From Chloroflexota bacterium (GTDB lineage: Archaea > Iainarchaeota > Iainarchaeia > Iainarchaeales > GCA-2688035): DNA of 9,082 nucleotides. Positions 1 through 5,021 of this stretch are shown here, piece by piece; position 1 is the stretch's first letter; the number at the start of each line of letters is the position of its first letter. A program made the translations under genes and the position numbers. The stretch spans positions 1 through 9,082 of the forward strand of contig DAOWAC010000034.1 in NCBI GenBank assembly GCA_030634785.1, in the 5' to 3' direction. The notes under the pieces are model-generated. The model had not been told where the DNA came from. It did no database searches and saw nothing but the letters and a program-made list of their open reading frames with translations.

Positions 1-46
1 AAAAAGGATTTTATGAAAGTGCATAAATTTGTGAAATTCCTTCAAC

Positions 47-313
47 CTAACGAGATTTTATAAAAGCCTTAGCCAATGCATCTCTTTCTTTGTAGGAGAG
101 ATTTTTCTTAAAGACTGCTTTTTGCTGAAGCCTCTTTTTTGCCTTTTGAACCTCAGCTAAGTCTTTTTGCAGGTACAAAAACCTTTCCAGCTTCTCCCTA
201 ACAGCATCTCTTACAAACTCACTCTTACTTTGATAAAATCCTGTTCTGGCAACAACCCCGTCAATGGCTTTTGAAAAAGACTGCTCTGCAACAAAACTAA
301 TAGTAGTAGACAT
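47..313 (-). CDS. Ribbon-helix-helix (CopG/Arc-type) DNA-binding protein
   Basis: An 88-residue protein from the ATG at 313. The N-terminus reads as a ribbon-helix-helix fold: a short beta strand (TTISF, residues 3-7), helix A (about 12-24), a turn (GFYQSKS), then helix B (SEFVRDAVREKLE, about 31-43). The SEFVRDAVREKL pattern is typical of small archaeal regulators and antitoxins that dimerise to bind palindromic operators. The C-terminal half is lysine-rich and probably helical, with no recognised ligand domain. The frame is open to a TTG at 331, but that codon abuts the TATA region and would add six residues before the usual MSTTISF start, so I choose 313. A 16-bp palindrome at 340-355 overlaps its promoter and suggests autoregulation (inference). 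No toxin gene is visible beside it, although the window ends 46 bases downstream. The fold is likely; the targets are unknown. Confidence 0.85.
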   Translation of the reverse strand: MSTTISFVAEQSFSKAIDGVVARTGFYQSKSEFVRDAVREKLERFLYLQKDLAEVQKAKKRLQQKAVFKKNLSYKERDALAKAFIKSR

Positions 314-334
314 ACTAACAAAAACAGCCAAAAA

Positions 335-344
335 TAATATAATA
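335..344 (-). promoter_or_regulatory. TATA box of the ribbon-helix-helix gene
   Basis: On the minus strand this reads TATTATATTA. Its centre is about 26 bases upstream of the ATG at 313, the spacing expected of an archaeal TATA box serving a leaderless transcript. The 16-bp palindrome at 340-355 covers its upstream half and the position where a TFB-recognition element would lie. Confidence 0.6.
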
Positions 345-355
345 GTATACTATTA
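340..355. promoter_or_regulatory. Perfect 16-bp palindrome, candidate operator
   Basis: TAATAGTATACTATTA is identical to its own reverse complement. It overlaps the TATA/BRE region of the ribbon-helix-helix gene at 47-313. Proteins of that family bind short inverted repeats as dimers or dimer pairs, so repressor binding here would block TBP/TFB. That is inference from position and symmetry. The site is AT-rich, which lowers its significance somewhat. Confidence 0.55.
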
Positions 356-430
356 GCCAGTAGTTCGTTTTGGAGAAATATTCATCAGCTTGATGGAGGA
401 AGAAAAAGCCAAAACTAAGTAGCTAATTTG

Positions 431-613
431 TTAATTCTTTGAAGTTTTCTTATTAATCCTTGGAAGTACAAAAAAGGCAAAGATTGCTGCAAGCGCAGTG
501 CCAATCCAAAAAACAAGAGTATCAATTATTCCTGCTAAAAGCAATACAAGACTTGAAATTAGATAAGCTACCAGAAAGACAACAAACACTTTTACGAGTT
601 TTTCAGAATTCAT
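431..613 (-). CDS. Small two-helix membrane protein, unknown function
   Basis: A 60-residue protein with an ATG at 613, only 3 bases after the stop codon of the RIO1 kinase gene, so the two are almost certainly co-transcribed. Two hydrophobic stretches (about residues 8-28 and 32-50) are joined by a short loop containing one aspartate (GIID). The last 10 residues are basic (RINKKTSKN), which would favour a cytoplasmic C-terminus by the positive-inside rule. I see no catalytic motif, lipobox or metal ligands, and I do not recognise a family. It could be an assembly or anchoring peptide, but nothing in the sequence shows this. It is probably real because of the tight spacing, the normal start codon and the clean hydrophobic pattern. 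Confidence 0.7.
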   Translation of the reverse strand: MNSEKLVKVFVVFLVAYLISSLVLLLAGIIDTLVFWIGTALAAIFAFFVLPRINKKTSKN

Positions 614-616
614 GTT

Positions 617-1378
617 TTAGACCTTCTCCTTTAGTGCCTTAACATCTGTCCTAACTTCTTCAGCGGTTTTCTTCAAGCCCTTTTTTGAAAAATAGCTCGC
701 AGTATTTCTCAAATCTCTTTCAAAAAATGCTTCGGCTTCAGGGTGTGTCGTCAAAACAGCTTGTCCAACATCAATTAATACAAGCTCTTCGTTTCTGTTT
801 AAAATATTGTATTCAGAAAAATCTGCGTGAACCAATTCTGCTTTGAACAAAAGTCTTGCAAGAAAATCGATTTCGGTTTTGTAAGTTTCTTCAATATTCT
901 CCAATGGATTGTCTTTAAGAGAGGGAGAAGCAATTTCGTCTATTCCAATAAATTCCATTACAAGCACGTTTTCAAAAAAAGCAATTGGCATAGGACAGGA
1001 AACTCCAACTTTGTTTATTAGTAAAAGATTTGAAAATTCTTTTTTTGCCCAGGCAAAAACAATATCGCGCTTGTTTCTTTTAACTTTTCCAAAACGCCTG
1101 TCACCATGCAAATACTCGTACATTTTATTAAAATCGCTTGTATCAGTTTTATAAATTTTTACAGCTTTTGAATTTCCGGCAGAATCTTGTGCAAGAAAAA
1201 CATGTGCTTCCTTTCCAGTACTAATGACATGTTCTACAATATCAAAATAGCCTCTTGAAGCAAGCTTGTGCAATGCATGAATTGTTCTCTTGTCAAAAAC
1301 CTTTGCAAAAGTTTTTCTCTGTTCTTCTTCCGGAACAAATTTTCTTAAGTCAAATTCTTCCTTTTTTTCTTTAACCAT
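617..1378 (-). CDS. rio1: RIO1-type atypical serine protein kinase
   Basis: A 253-residue RIO1 kinase from the ATG at 1378. All family landmarks are present: the nucleotide loop STGKEAHVF (53-61), the ATP-anchoring lysine in AVKIYK (K74), the RIO1 signature HGDRRF (91-96), WAKKEFSNL (110-118), a hinge-like LVMEFIG (139-145), the catalytic loop HADFSEYN (H184, D186, N191) and the metal-binding IDVGQ (D203). RIO1 proteins work in late maturation of the small ribosomal subunit, acting mainly as ATPases; that role is family knowledge. The kinase looks complete and active. The reading frame extends to a TTG at 1459, but that passes through T-rich terminator sequence and adds a hydrophobic stretch foreign to the family. 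The ATG at 1378 also lies about 29 bases from a TATA box. A 60-residue membrane protein follows 3 bases downstream. aIF1A, a common RIO1 neighbour in archaea, lies two genes upstream on the same strand. Confidence 0.95.
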   Translation of the reverse strand: MVKEKKEEFDLRKFVPEEEQRKTFAKVFDKRTIHALHKLASRGYFDIVEHVISTGKEAHVFLAQDSAGNSKAVKIYKTDTSDFNKMYEYLHGDRRFGKVKRNKRDIVFAWAKKEFSNLLLINKVGVSCPMPIAFFENVLVMEFIGIDEIASPSLKDNPLENIEETYKTEIDFLARLLFKAELVHADFSEYNILNRNEELVLIDVGQAVLTTHPEAEAFFERDLRNTASYFSKKGLKKTAEEVRTDVKALKEKV

Positions 1379-1403
1379 ATAGAAAAGAGTAAGGCTAGAG
1401 GTG

Positions 1404-1410
1404 TTTAAAT
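1404..1410 (-). promoter_or_regulatory. TATA box of the RIO1 gene
   Basis: The minus strand reads ATTTAAA, centred about 29 bases upstream of the ATG at 1378, which predicts a leaderless or almost leaderless mRNA. It lies just downstream of the T-tracts that would end the beta-propeller transcript, so RIO1 probably has its own promoter. Confidence 0.55.
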
Positions 1411-1423
1411 TGTTAATTAGAGT

Positions 1424-1469
1424 AAAAAAAAGATTAAAAAAAAGAAAAAAAATTCCCAAAAGAAAAAAA
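1424..1469 (-). terminator. Poly-T terminator cluster after the beta-propeller gene
   Basis: Read on the minus strand, this stretch has T-runs of 7, 4, 8, 8 and 8 bases separated by one to a few bases, starting about 17 bases after the beta-propeller stop codon. Archaeal RNA polymerase stops on runs of T without needing a hairpin. The cluster therefore probably ends the beta-propeller transcript and insulates the RIO1 promoter just downstream. A weak ATTCC/GGAAT pairing spans its upstream part. Confidence 0.65.
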
Positions 1470-1485
1470 GGAATGCAGGAGTTTT

Positions 1486-3459
1486 TTAGGCCCCAAAAAC
1501 AAATTCTTTTAGTTCTACAAGACTTTCAAGGTTGTTTGCCTTTAACATATTGTTTGAAAGAGTGTAGAGCACGTCTCCAATGTAAAGAGCCCTTTTGACA
1601 CTGCAAACATCGTCAAAATAATAACCTCTTTTGAGTTCGTCCTCTTTTGTTACATGTGTTATTCTGCCTCTTTCAACAAATCCGTTTTCAAGATTCACAT
1701 TGAAAACAAAGGCTCCCTGGAAAACATACTCTCCATAGTCAGGACCCCATCTTTCAGTATTTGGATTGTCTTTTACATCTTGTGAAATTTCTGCAAGAGT
1801 TATGGGAATTACCAAAAGCTCTTTTTCCTTGTTGTACAAAAATGCCTTGTGGTCATGCAATGCATAGCTGTCAGTTCCCCGGTCTCCAATGATAATCTTG
1901 TGCAATTCAATTGGATTTTCCACATCGCTTACATCAAAGATTGCCATTTTAATTCCCTGATACCATGCAAAGTCACCATATGTTGATTCAATTGAGTCTT
2001 TGCCAATTCCAATAAGATGGTCTTCGTCTATTGGATGTAGATAATCACTGTATCCTGGAATCTTCAATTTTCCAAGAACTGTCGGATTGGTTGGAGTTGA
2101 AACATCTATAACAAACAAAGGGTCAACCTTTTTGAAGGTTACAATATATGCCTTTGGACCCATGAACCTTGCACTGTAAATGCTTTCGCCTGGTGCAAGA
2201 TCTTCCAGTTCACCAATTGTTTCCATATTCTCATTAAGGATATAAAGATTGTTTGAACCATTCCATCCAAGAGTTGTTGCAATTCTGAAATTTCCTTCAA
2301 ATTCGTCCATTGAAAACTGGTTTAGCACATGTCCTGAGACAACTCCCTGTCCAAGATATCCTACTTGACCGTCAACAAGTCCGAACTTGCTTATTACAGT
2401 GGTTTCTTTATCTCCAATTATTGCTCTTTCAACATCTTTCACAACAGTTCCTTCAGGAATAAATGTTTTTCTTGGAAGCCATGCTGTTGAAGCAAGATAT
2501 ATGTTGTTTTGTGAAGCAAAGACATTTTGAGCATCACCTGCAATGGTTTCTTTTTCTGTTTCACCAGAGTCAAGGTTTATTGAACCAAGTGTAACAAAAC
2601 TTCTGACAGGCATTGGATTAATGTATCCAATTTCTGTTGCAGTTGCAACTCTTTTTTCAACACCGTTCTCTATCATCATTGGAATAATACATTCTTCACC
2701 TTCCAAACAATCCCTGTAATTAGGATAACTGTTTACAACAAAGTAAGCATTGTTTCCAATCATTCTTGAAGTAAGATAGTTTCCTTCAAAATCAAGCTCT
2801 TTTTCAAGAACCGGATTTTCTCTGTCTGAAATATCGTACAATCTTACTGCAACACTGTTGCTGCTATAATATCCAGGCAACCTCATTTCTTCCACAGAAA
2901 TTCCGTCTCCTGAAATTTTTTTTGCTTTATTGTATTCAAAGTAAGCGTTGCCAAACACCAAAAGCTTGTCCCCCAAAACAAACATTTCTGTTGGACGAAC
3001 TCCCTCAAGTTCTGTTTCCGAAACAATTTTGCTTCCTTCAATAGGATAAGCGTCTGTTATCACAAGTTTTCTGTCTGAAAAGTTGTAAATATACTTTCCG
3101 TCTGTTTTTACAATGTCAGCTTCGTCAACGCCTTCAACCTGAATGTTTGTGGTTGAAAAATCTGAGCTTCCGATTTCATTAGATATACTTTTTTGGACAC
3201 CTGTTGTCATAGCCATAGGCACTCCAAATACCATATCTTCCATTACTCCACCGCGATAAGCATAATCTGCTTCGTCAAAAGCAGTTTTTAGTTCGTCATA
3301 GTTTTGAAAGCGTGGCACTTCCTTAAATTGTGAAATTGTCACACCATTGCTGGTTCCGCCTCCAACGTTTACTAACCCCATATAAGGATAGGCTAACAAG
3401 GATGCACCTACAACAACAAGCACAATAAAACCTAGTAAGATATTTGTATCAAGATCCAT
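1486..3459 (-). CDS. Membrane-anchored secreted beta-propeller protein (PF09826-like)
   Basis: A 657-residue protein from the ATG at 3459. One N-terminal hydrophobic helix (about residues 7-26, ILLGFIVLVVVGASLL) acts as a signal anchor; the rest is a large beta-rich domain, presumably outside the cell. The hallmark NIQVEGVDEADIVKTDGKYI (about 105-124) is characteristic of the archaeal/bacterial family known as beta propeller domain (PF09826). Blade-like repeats follow, for example VRLYDISDRENPVLEKEL and PLFVIDVSTPTNPTVLGKL, which echo each other in the DxSxxxNPxxL pattern. Cysteines at about 251 and 257 (DCLEGEEC) and 619 could form disulfides. The family's substrate is not established; a role in surface binding or adhesion is a guess. 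The start is fixed by a Shine-Dalgarno AGGTGAT 6 bases upstream, so the GTG at 3477, which precedes that site, is rejected. The length is normal for the family and there is no frameshift. Confidence 0.9.
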   Translation of the reverse strand: MDLDTNILLGFIVLVVVGASLLAYPYMGLVNVGGGTSNGVTISQFKEVPRFQNYDELKTAFDEADYAYRGGVMEDMVFGVPMAMTTGVQKSISNEIGSSDFSTTNIQVEGVDEADIVKTDGKYIYNFSDRKLVITDAYPIEGSKIVSETELEGVRPTEMFVLGDKLLVFGNAYFEYNKAKKISGDGISVEEMRLPGYYSSNSVAVRLYDISDRENPVLEKELDFEGNYLTSRMIGNNAYFVVNSYPNYRDCLEGEECIIPMMIENGVEKRVATATEIGYINPMPVRSFVTLGSINLDSGETEKETIAGDAQNVFASQNNIYLASTAWLPRKTFIPEGTVVKDVERAIIGDKETTVISKFGLVDGQVGYLGQGVVSGHVLNQFSMDEFEGNFRIATTLGWNGSNNLYILNENMETIGELEDLAPGESIYSARFMGPKAYIVTFKKVDPLFVIDVSTPTNPTVLGKLKIPGYSDYLHPIDEDHLIGIGKDSIESTYGDFAWYQGIKMAIFDVSDVENPIELHKIIIGDRGTDSYALHDHKAFLYNKEKELLVIPITLAEISQDVKDNPNTERWGPDYGEYVFQGAFVFNVNLENGFVERGRITHVTKEDELKRGYYFDDVCSVKRALYIGDVLYTLSNNMLKANNLESLVELKEFVFGA

Positions 3460-3465
3460 TTTTTT

Positions 3466-3472
3466 ATCACCT
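3466..3472 (-). promoter_or_regulatory. Shine-Dalgarno site fixing the beta-propeller start
   Basis: The minus strand reads AGGTGAT, matching the core of the anti-Shine-Dalgarno end of archaeal 16S rRNA, 6 bases before the ATG at 3459. It rules out the in-frame GTG at 3477, which lies upstream of it. Confidence 0.75.
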
Positions 3473-3491
3473 AACACAAATAGGTTTACCG

Positions 3492-3501
3492 ATATTTAAA
3501 T
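3492..3501 (-). promoter_or_regulatory. TATA box of the beta-propeller gene
   Basis: The minus strand reads ATTTAAATAT. A start of transcription 26-27 bases downstream would fall near 3470, giving a short leader that just includes the Shine-Dalgarno site at 3466-3472. Confidence 0.6.
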
Positions 3502-3510
3502 AGTGCTTTT

Positions 3511-3538
3511 TTTGCTTAGGCAAATGCCTAATAGCAAA
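3511..3538. repeat. Inverted repeat upstream of the beta-propeller promoter
   Basis: The arms TTTGCT-TAGGCA and TGCCTA-(AT)-AGCAAA pair as 6+6 bases around a central AA, with a 2-base bulge on one side; the inner TTAGGCA/TGCCTAA pairs without a gap. It ends about 10 bases upstream of the TATA box at 3492-3501 and lies 36 bases beyond the aIF1A stop codon. Position favours an operator for the beta-propeller gene. A terminator hairpin for aIF1A is less likely, because on that strand the stem is followed by A-runs rather than T-runs. Confidence 0.55.
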
Positions 3539-3574
3539 TTTTTCAAAAAATAGCATAGTTATAGTTGCAATTAA

Positions 3575-3904
3575 TTAGATTGGCAATCCTTCCAAAGCGC
3601 CTTTTTTTCTAAACCATTCAACTTGGTTTCCAAAAAATCTCCAAACAACATCGCCTTTGCTTGGCTGAAAATCCCAAATCTTTACAATAACCAAATCGTT
3701 TTCTCTAATCCAAACACGTTTCTTTAGCTTGCCTGGAATACGACAGCCTCTTTCAACCTTGTCCTGACACATTACTTTGAGTTGGTTTGCACCCATTAAC
3801 TGTGTTACAACTCCAAAAATTTCAAACTCTTCCTTTTTTGGAAAACGCAATTTTCCAATTGGAGCAGTTCCTTTTTTGTCTTTTCTGTTTTTATTACTTG
3901 GCAT
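3575..3904 (-). CDS. eif1A: Translation initiation factor aIF1A
   Basis: A 109-residue protein with an ATG at 3904. It has the layout of archaeal aIF1A, the homologue of eukaryotic eIF1A and bacterial IF1. A short basic N-terminal tail (KNRKDKKG) is followed by a single S1-type OB fold at about residues 24-92, with the conserved EEFEIFGVVTQLMGANQLKV and RIPGKLKKRVWIRENDLVIV segments, and then a short C-terminal tail. The protein binds the A site of the small ribosomal subunit during initiation (family knowledge). Length is typical and no residue looks broken. A TATA box about 31 bases upstream predicts a leader of only a few bases. RIO1, often clustered with aIF1A in archaea, lies downstream on the same strand but is separated here by the beta-propeller gene. 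Confidence 0.96.
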   Translation of the reverse strand: MPSNKNRKDKKGTAPIGKLRFPKKEEFEIFGVVTQLMGANQLKVMCQDKVERGCRIPGKLKKRVWIRENDLVIVKIWDFQPSKGDVVWRFFGNQVEWFRKKGALEGLPI

Positions 3905-3930
3905 AAATATTCTTGTCCTTGCACTATGTT

Positions 3931-3940
3931 TTAAATATTT
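3931..3940 (-). promoter_or_regulatory. TATA box of aIF1A
   Basis: The minus strand reads AAATATTTAA, centred about 31 bases upstream of the ATG at 3904. Predicted transcription start is near 3909, so the leader would be about 5 bases and no Shine-Dalgarno site is possible. Confidence 0.55.
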
Positions 3941-3957
3941 TTTAAGTTTTAAACTCT

Positions 3958-3989
3958 TTAAAACCCAAATAACTTTTTATGGGTTTTAA
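3958..3989. repeat. Inverted repeat with 10-base arms in the divergent control region
   Basis: The arms TTAAAACCCA (3958-3967) and TGGGTTTTAA (3980-3989) are perfect reverse complements separated by 12 bases. The pair sits upstream of the aIF1A promoter, and its core AAAACCCA recurs at 4009-4016. With the next repeat it makes a four-copy array. It could bind a regulator or fold in RNA; no gene covers it. Confidence 0.6.
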
Positions 3990-4008
3990 CACTTAATATA
4001 AATAGAAT

Positions 4009-4048
4009 AAAACCCAGAACAGGCTTAAAAGCTTTGGGTTATTTTTTT
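4009..4048 (+). repeat. Second AACCCA/TGGGTT inverted repeat followed by a T-run
   Basis: AAAACCCA (4009-4016) is followed by TGGGTT (4035-4040); an inner GCTT/AAGC pairing (4023-4026 with 4029-4032) can extend the fold with an internal loop. Seven Ts follow (4042-4048), which gives the look of a plus-strand hairpin terminator. No plus-strand gene lies upstream, so either the resemblance is accidental or an unannotated short RNA ends here. The AAAACCCA core is shared with the repeat at 3958-3989. Confidence 0.45.
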
Positions 4049-4100
4049 GACCTGATGGTTTTTTGATTTCTTTTTTTGTAGTTTCTTTCATCAGTTAATA

Positions 4101-4110
4101 TTTAATATAA
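4101..4110 (+). promoter_or_regulatory. TATA box of the 183-residue protein gene
   Basis: TTTAATATAA is centred about 28 bases upstream of the ATG at 4133, as expected for a leaderless archaeal transcript; no Shine-Dalgarno sequence precedes the start. Confidence 0.6.
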
Positions 4111-4132
4111 AGAACAAGATAATTCTTATTGG

Positions 4133-4684
4133 ATGGCAAGAAAAAAAAGAACATCAATAAAAGTCCAAATTGAAAAAACTCCGAATGTTACACAAAGAGA
4201 ATTTGTGTGGACTAAAAAATTTGGAAAAAATTTACAATTAATAAAATCGAGTGGCGAAAAAAATAGTGCACATGTTGATTTAGCCAATCATCCAAAATCA
4301 GACTTTTTTATCCATCAACACATCCAACCTGACAAAAAAGTGTACAATTTTTCAATTTTAACTAGGGTAACAAGACAAATAAATACAGCCCATCCAAGTC
4401 TGGCAGACATCAAAGCACTGCATTTGTTAATGGAGGAAAAAAAAGCAAAAATTGCAGTAATATCTGTTATTGACGAGAGGGGAAAAGTGATGGGGCATAA
4501 TTTTTTTAAGCTTGTAAAATTACCTGCTCAAAAAGTTGATTTTGGAGCACACAAAGAAAAAAAACACATTAAAAAGGCACTAAAAAAGTGGAATATTGGA
4601 TTAAGACAAAGGTTTGTGCCAATGCCAGGATACAAGTTCAATGAAAAAGAATTTGTTTTTGAAAAAAAACAGGTAAAGAAATAA
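4133..4684 (+). CDS. Conserved-looking basic protein, possible JAB/MPN-like core
   Basis: A 183-residue lysine-rich protein that I do not recognise with confidence. Both termini are very basic (MARKKRTSIK at the start, EKKQVKK at the end). The middle has FFIHQHIQ (58-65, H61 and H63), then HPSLADIKAL (87-96, S89 and D92), then a predicted helix, a strand KIAVISVIDERGKVMG (106-121) and HNFFKLVK. An HxH element, a downstream S-x-x-D and a strand ending in G-x-x-x-G are reminiscent of the JAMM metal site of JAB/MPN domains. However, the HxH to S-x-x-D gap is 25 residues rather than the usual shorter loop, and the catalytic glutamate is not obvious. It may be a divergent or inactive member, or the likeness may be chance. 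It is transcribed away from aIF1A from its own promoter and converges on the DUF424 gene, 33 bases away. The gene is real; its function is unknown. Confidence 0.8.
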   Translation: MARKKRTSIKVQIEKTPNVTQREFVWTKKFGKNLQLIKSSGEKNSAHVDLANHPKSDFFIHQHIQPDKKVYNFSILTRVTRQINTAHPSLADIKALHLLMEEKKAKIAVISVIDERGKVMGHNFFKLVKLPAQKVDFGAHKEKKHIKKALKKWNIGLRQRFVPMPGYKFNEKEFVFEKKQVKK

Positions 4685-4717
4685 AAACAGTGTTCAAAAA
4701 TTAAGCAAGGTCTTTCC

Positions 4718-5008
4718 TTAAATTTTAAATATTTGCACATGCTTTATTTTTGCAATTTCAATCACATTTTCGTCCGAAACAATTTTCTCATCCAATACAA
4801 TCTGAACTGCTTTGTTTCCAACAATATTAATGCTTCCAAATTCATGAAGCTTGCTTCGTAGTTCTTTAACCGACACAGATTCTCCGTCGTAAAAACCCTT
4901 ACTTACAATAAATTCTGCTTCCGGTCCTTTTAGAGTTTTACCACAAAGCTCTTTGTCGCAAACAGCCAAAATAGCATTTGAACCAGAACCGTGAACTTTG
5001 AAAAGAAT
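4718..5008 (-). CDS. DUF424 family protein with a probable AUU start codon
   Basis: A small DUF424-family protein of 96 residues if it starts at ATT 5008. The family signature AVCDKELCGKTLKGPEAEF is clear, followed by the conserved GFYDGESVS and SINIVGNKAVQIVL. DUF424 is archaeal and has no firm function. The only in-frame NTG start downstream is TTG at 4969, which would remove ILFKVHGSGSNAI, although a KVH-x-x-G segment before AVCD is expected in the family. The only upstream ATG (5015-5017) is followed two codons later by TAA (5009-5011). A GGAG Shine-Dalgarno sequence (5018-5021) lies 9 bases before ATT 5008 and directly abuts that ATG, so it fits AUU initiation best. The gene follows aIF2-beta on the same strand, 13 bases after its stop codon, presumably in one mRNA, which suggests a link to translation. 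Alternatives are a nonsense mutation or sequencing error at codon 3. Confidence 0.85.
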   Translation of the reverse strand: MLFKVHGSGSNAILAVCDKELCGKTLKGPEAEFIVSKGFYDGESVSVKELRSKLHEFGSINIVGNKAVQIVLDEKIVSDENVIEIAKIKHVQIFKI

Positions 5009-5017
5009 TTAAACCAT

Positions 5018-5021
5018 CTCC
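5018..5021 (-). promoter_or_regulatory. Shine-Dalgarno GGAG for DUF424, directly after the aIF2-beta stop
   Basis: The minus strand reads TAA-GGAG-ATG-GTT-TAA-ATT. GGAG directly follows the aIF2-beta stop codon. It is too close (0 bases) to serve the ATG at 5017 but well placed (9 bases) for ATT at 5008, which supports non-AUG initiation of the DUF424 gene. Confidence 0.55.

Noticed and set aside
13..63. 16-codon plus-strand ORF at the left edge
   Set aside because: It is very short, overlaps the end of the ribbon-helix-helix gene and has no promoter in view.
314..331. TTG start giving a 94-residue ribbon-helix-helix protein
   Set aside because: It abuts the TATA box and adds MAVFVS before the usual start of the fold; ATG 313 fits both promoter and family.
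383..395. Small CATCA/TGATG hairpin as a terminator of the RIO1 transcript
   Set aside because: The stem is only five bases with a 3-base loop and there is no long T-run after it on the minus strand.
1379..1459. 27-residue hydrophobic N-terminal extension of RIO1 from TTG 1459
   Set aside because: It is translation of the T-rich terminator and TATA region, has a poly-Phe/Leu look, and RIO1 kinases do not carry such a leader.
4052..4094. CTGATG...CATCAG inverted pair and TGATG-like sequences as a C/D box guide RNA
   Set aside because: The C box consensus is imperfect, no D box lies at the right distance, and the 31-base loop is simple T-rich sequence.
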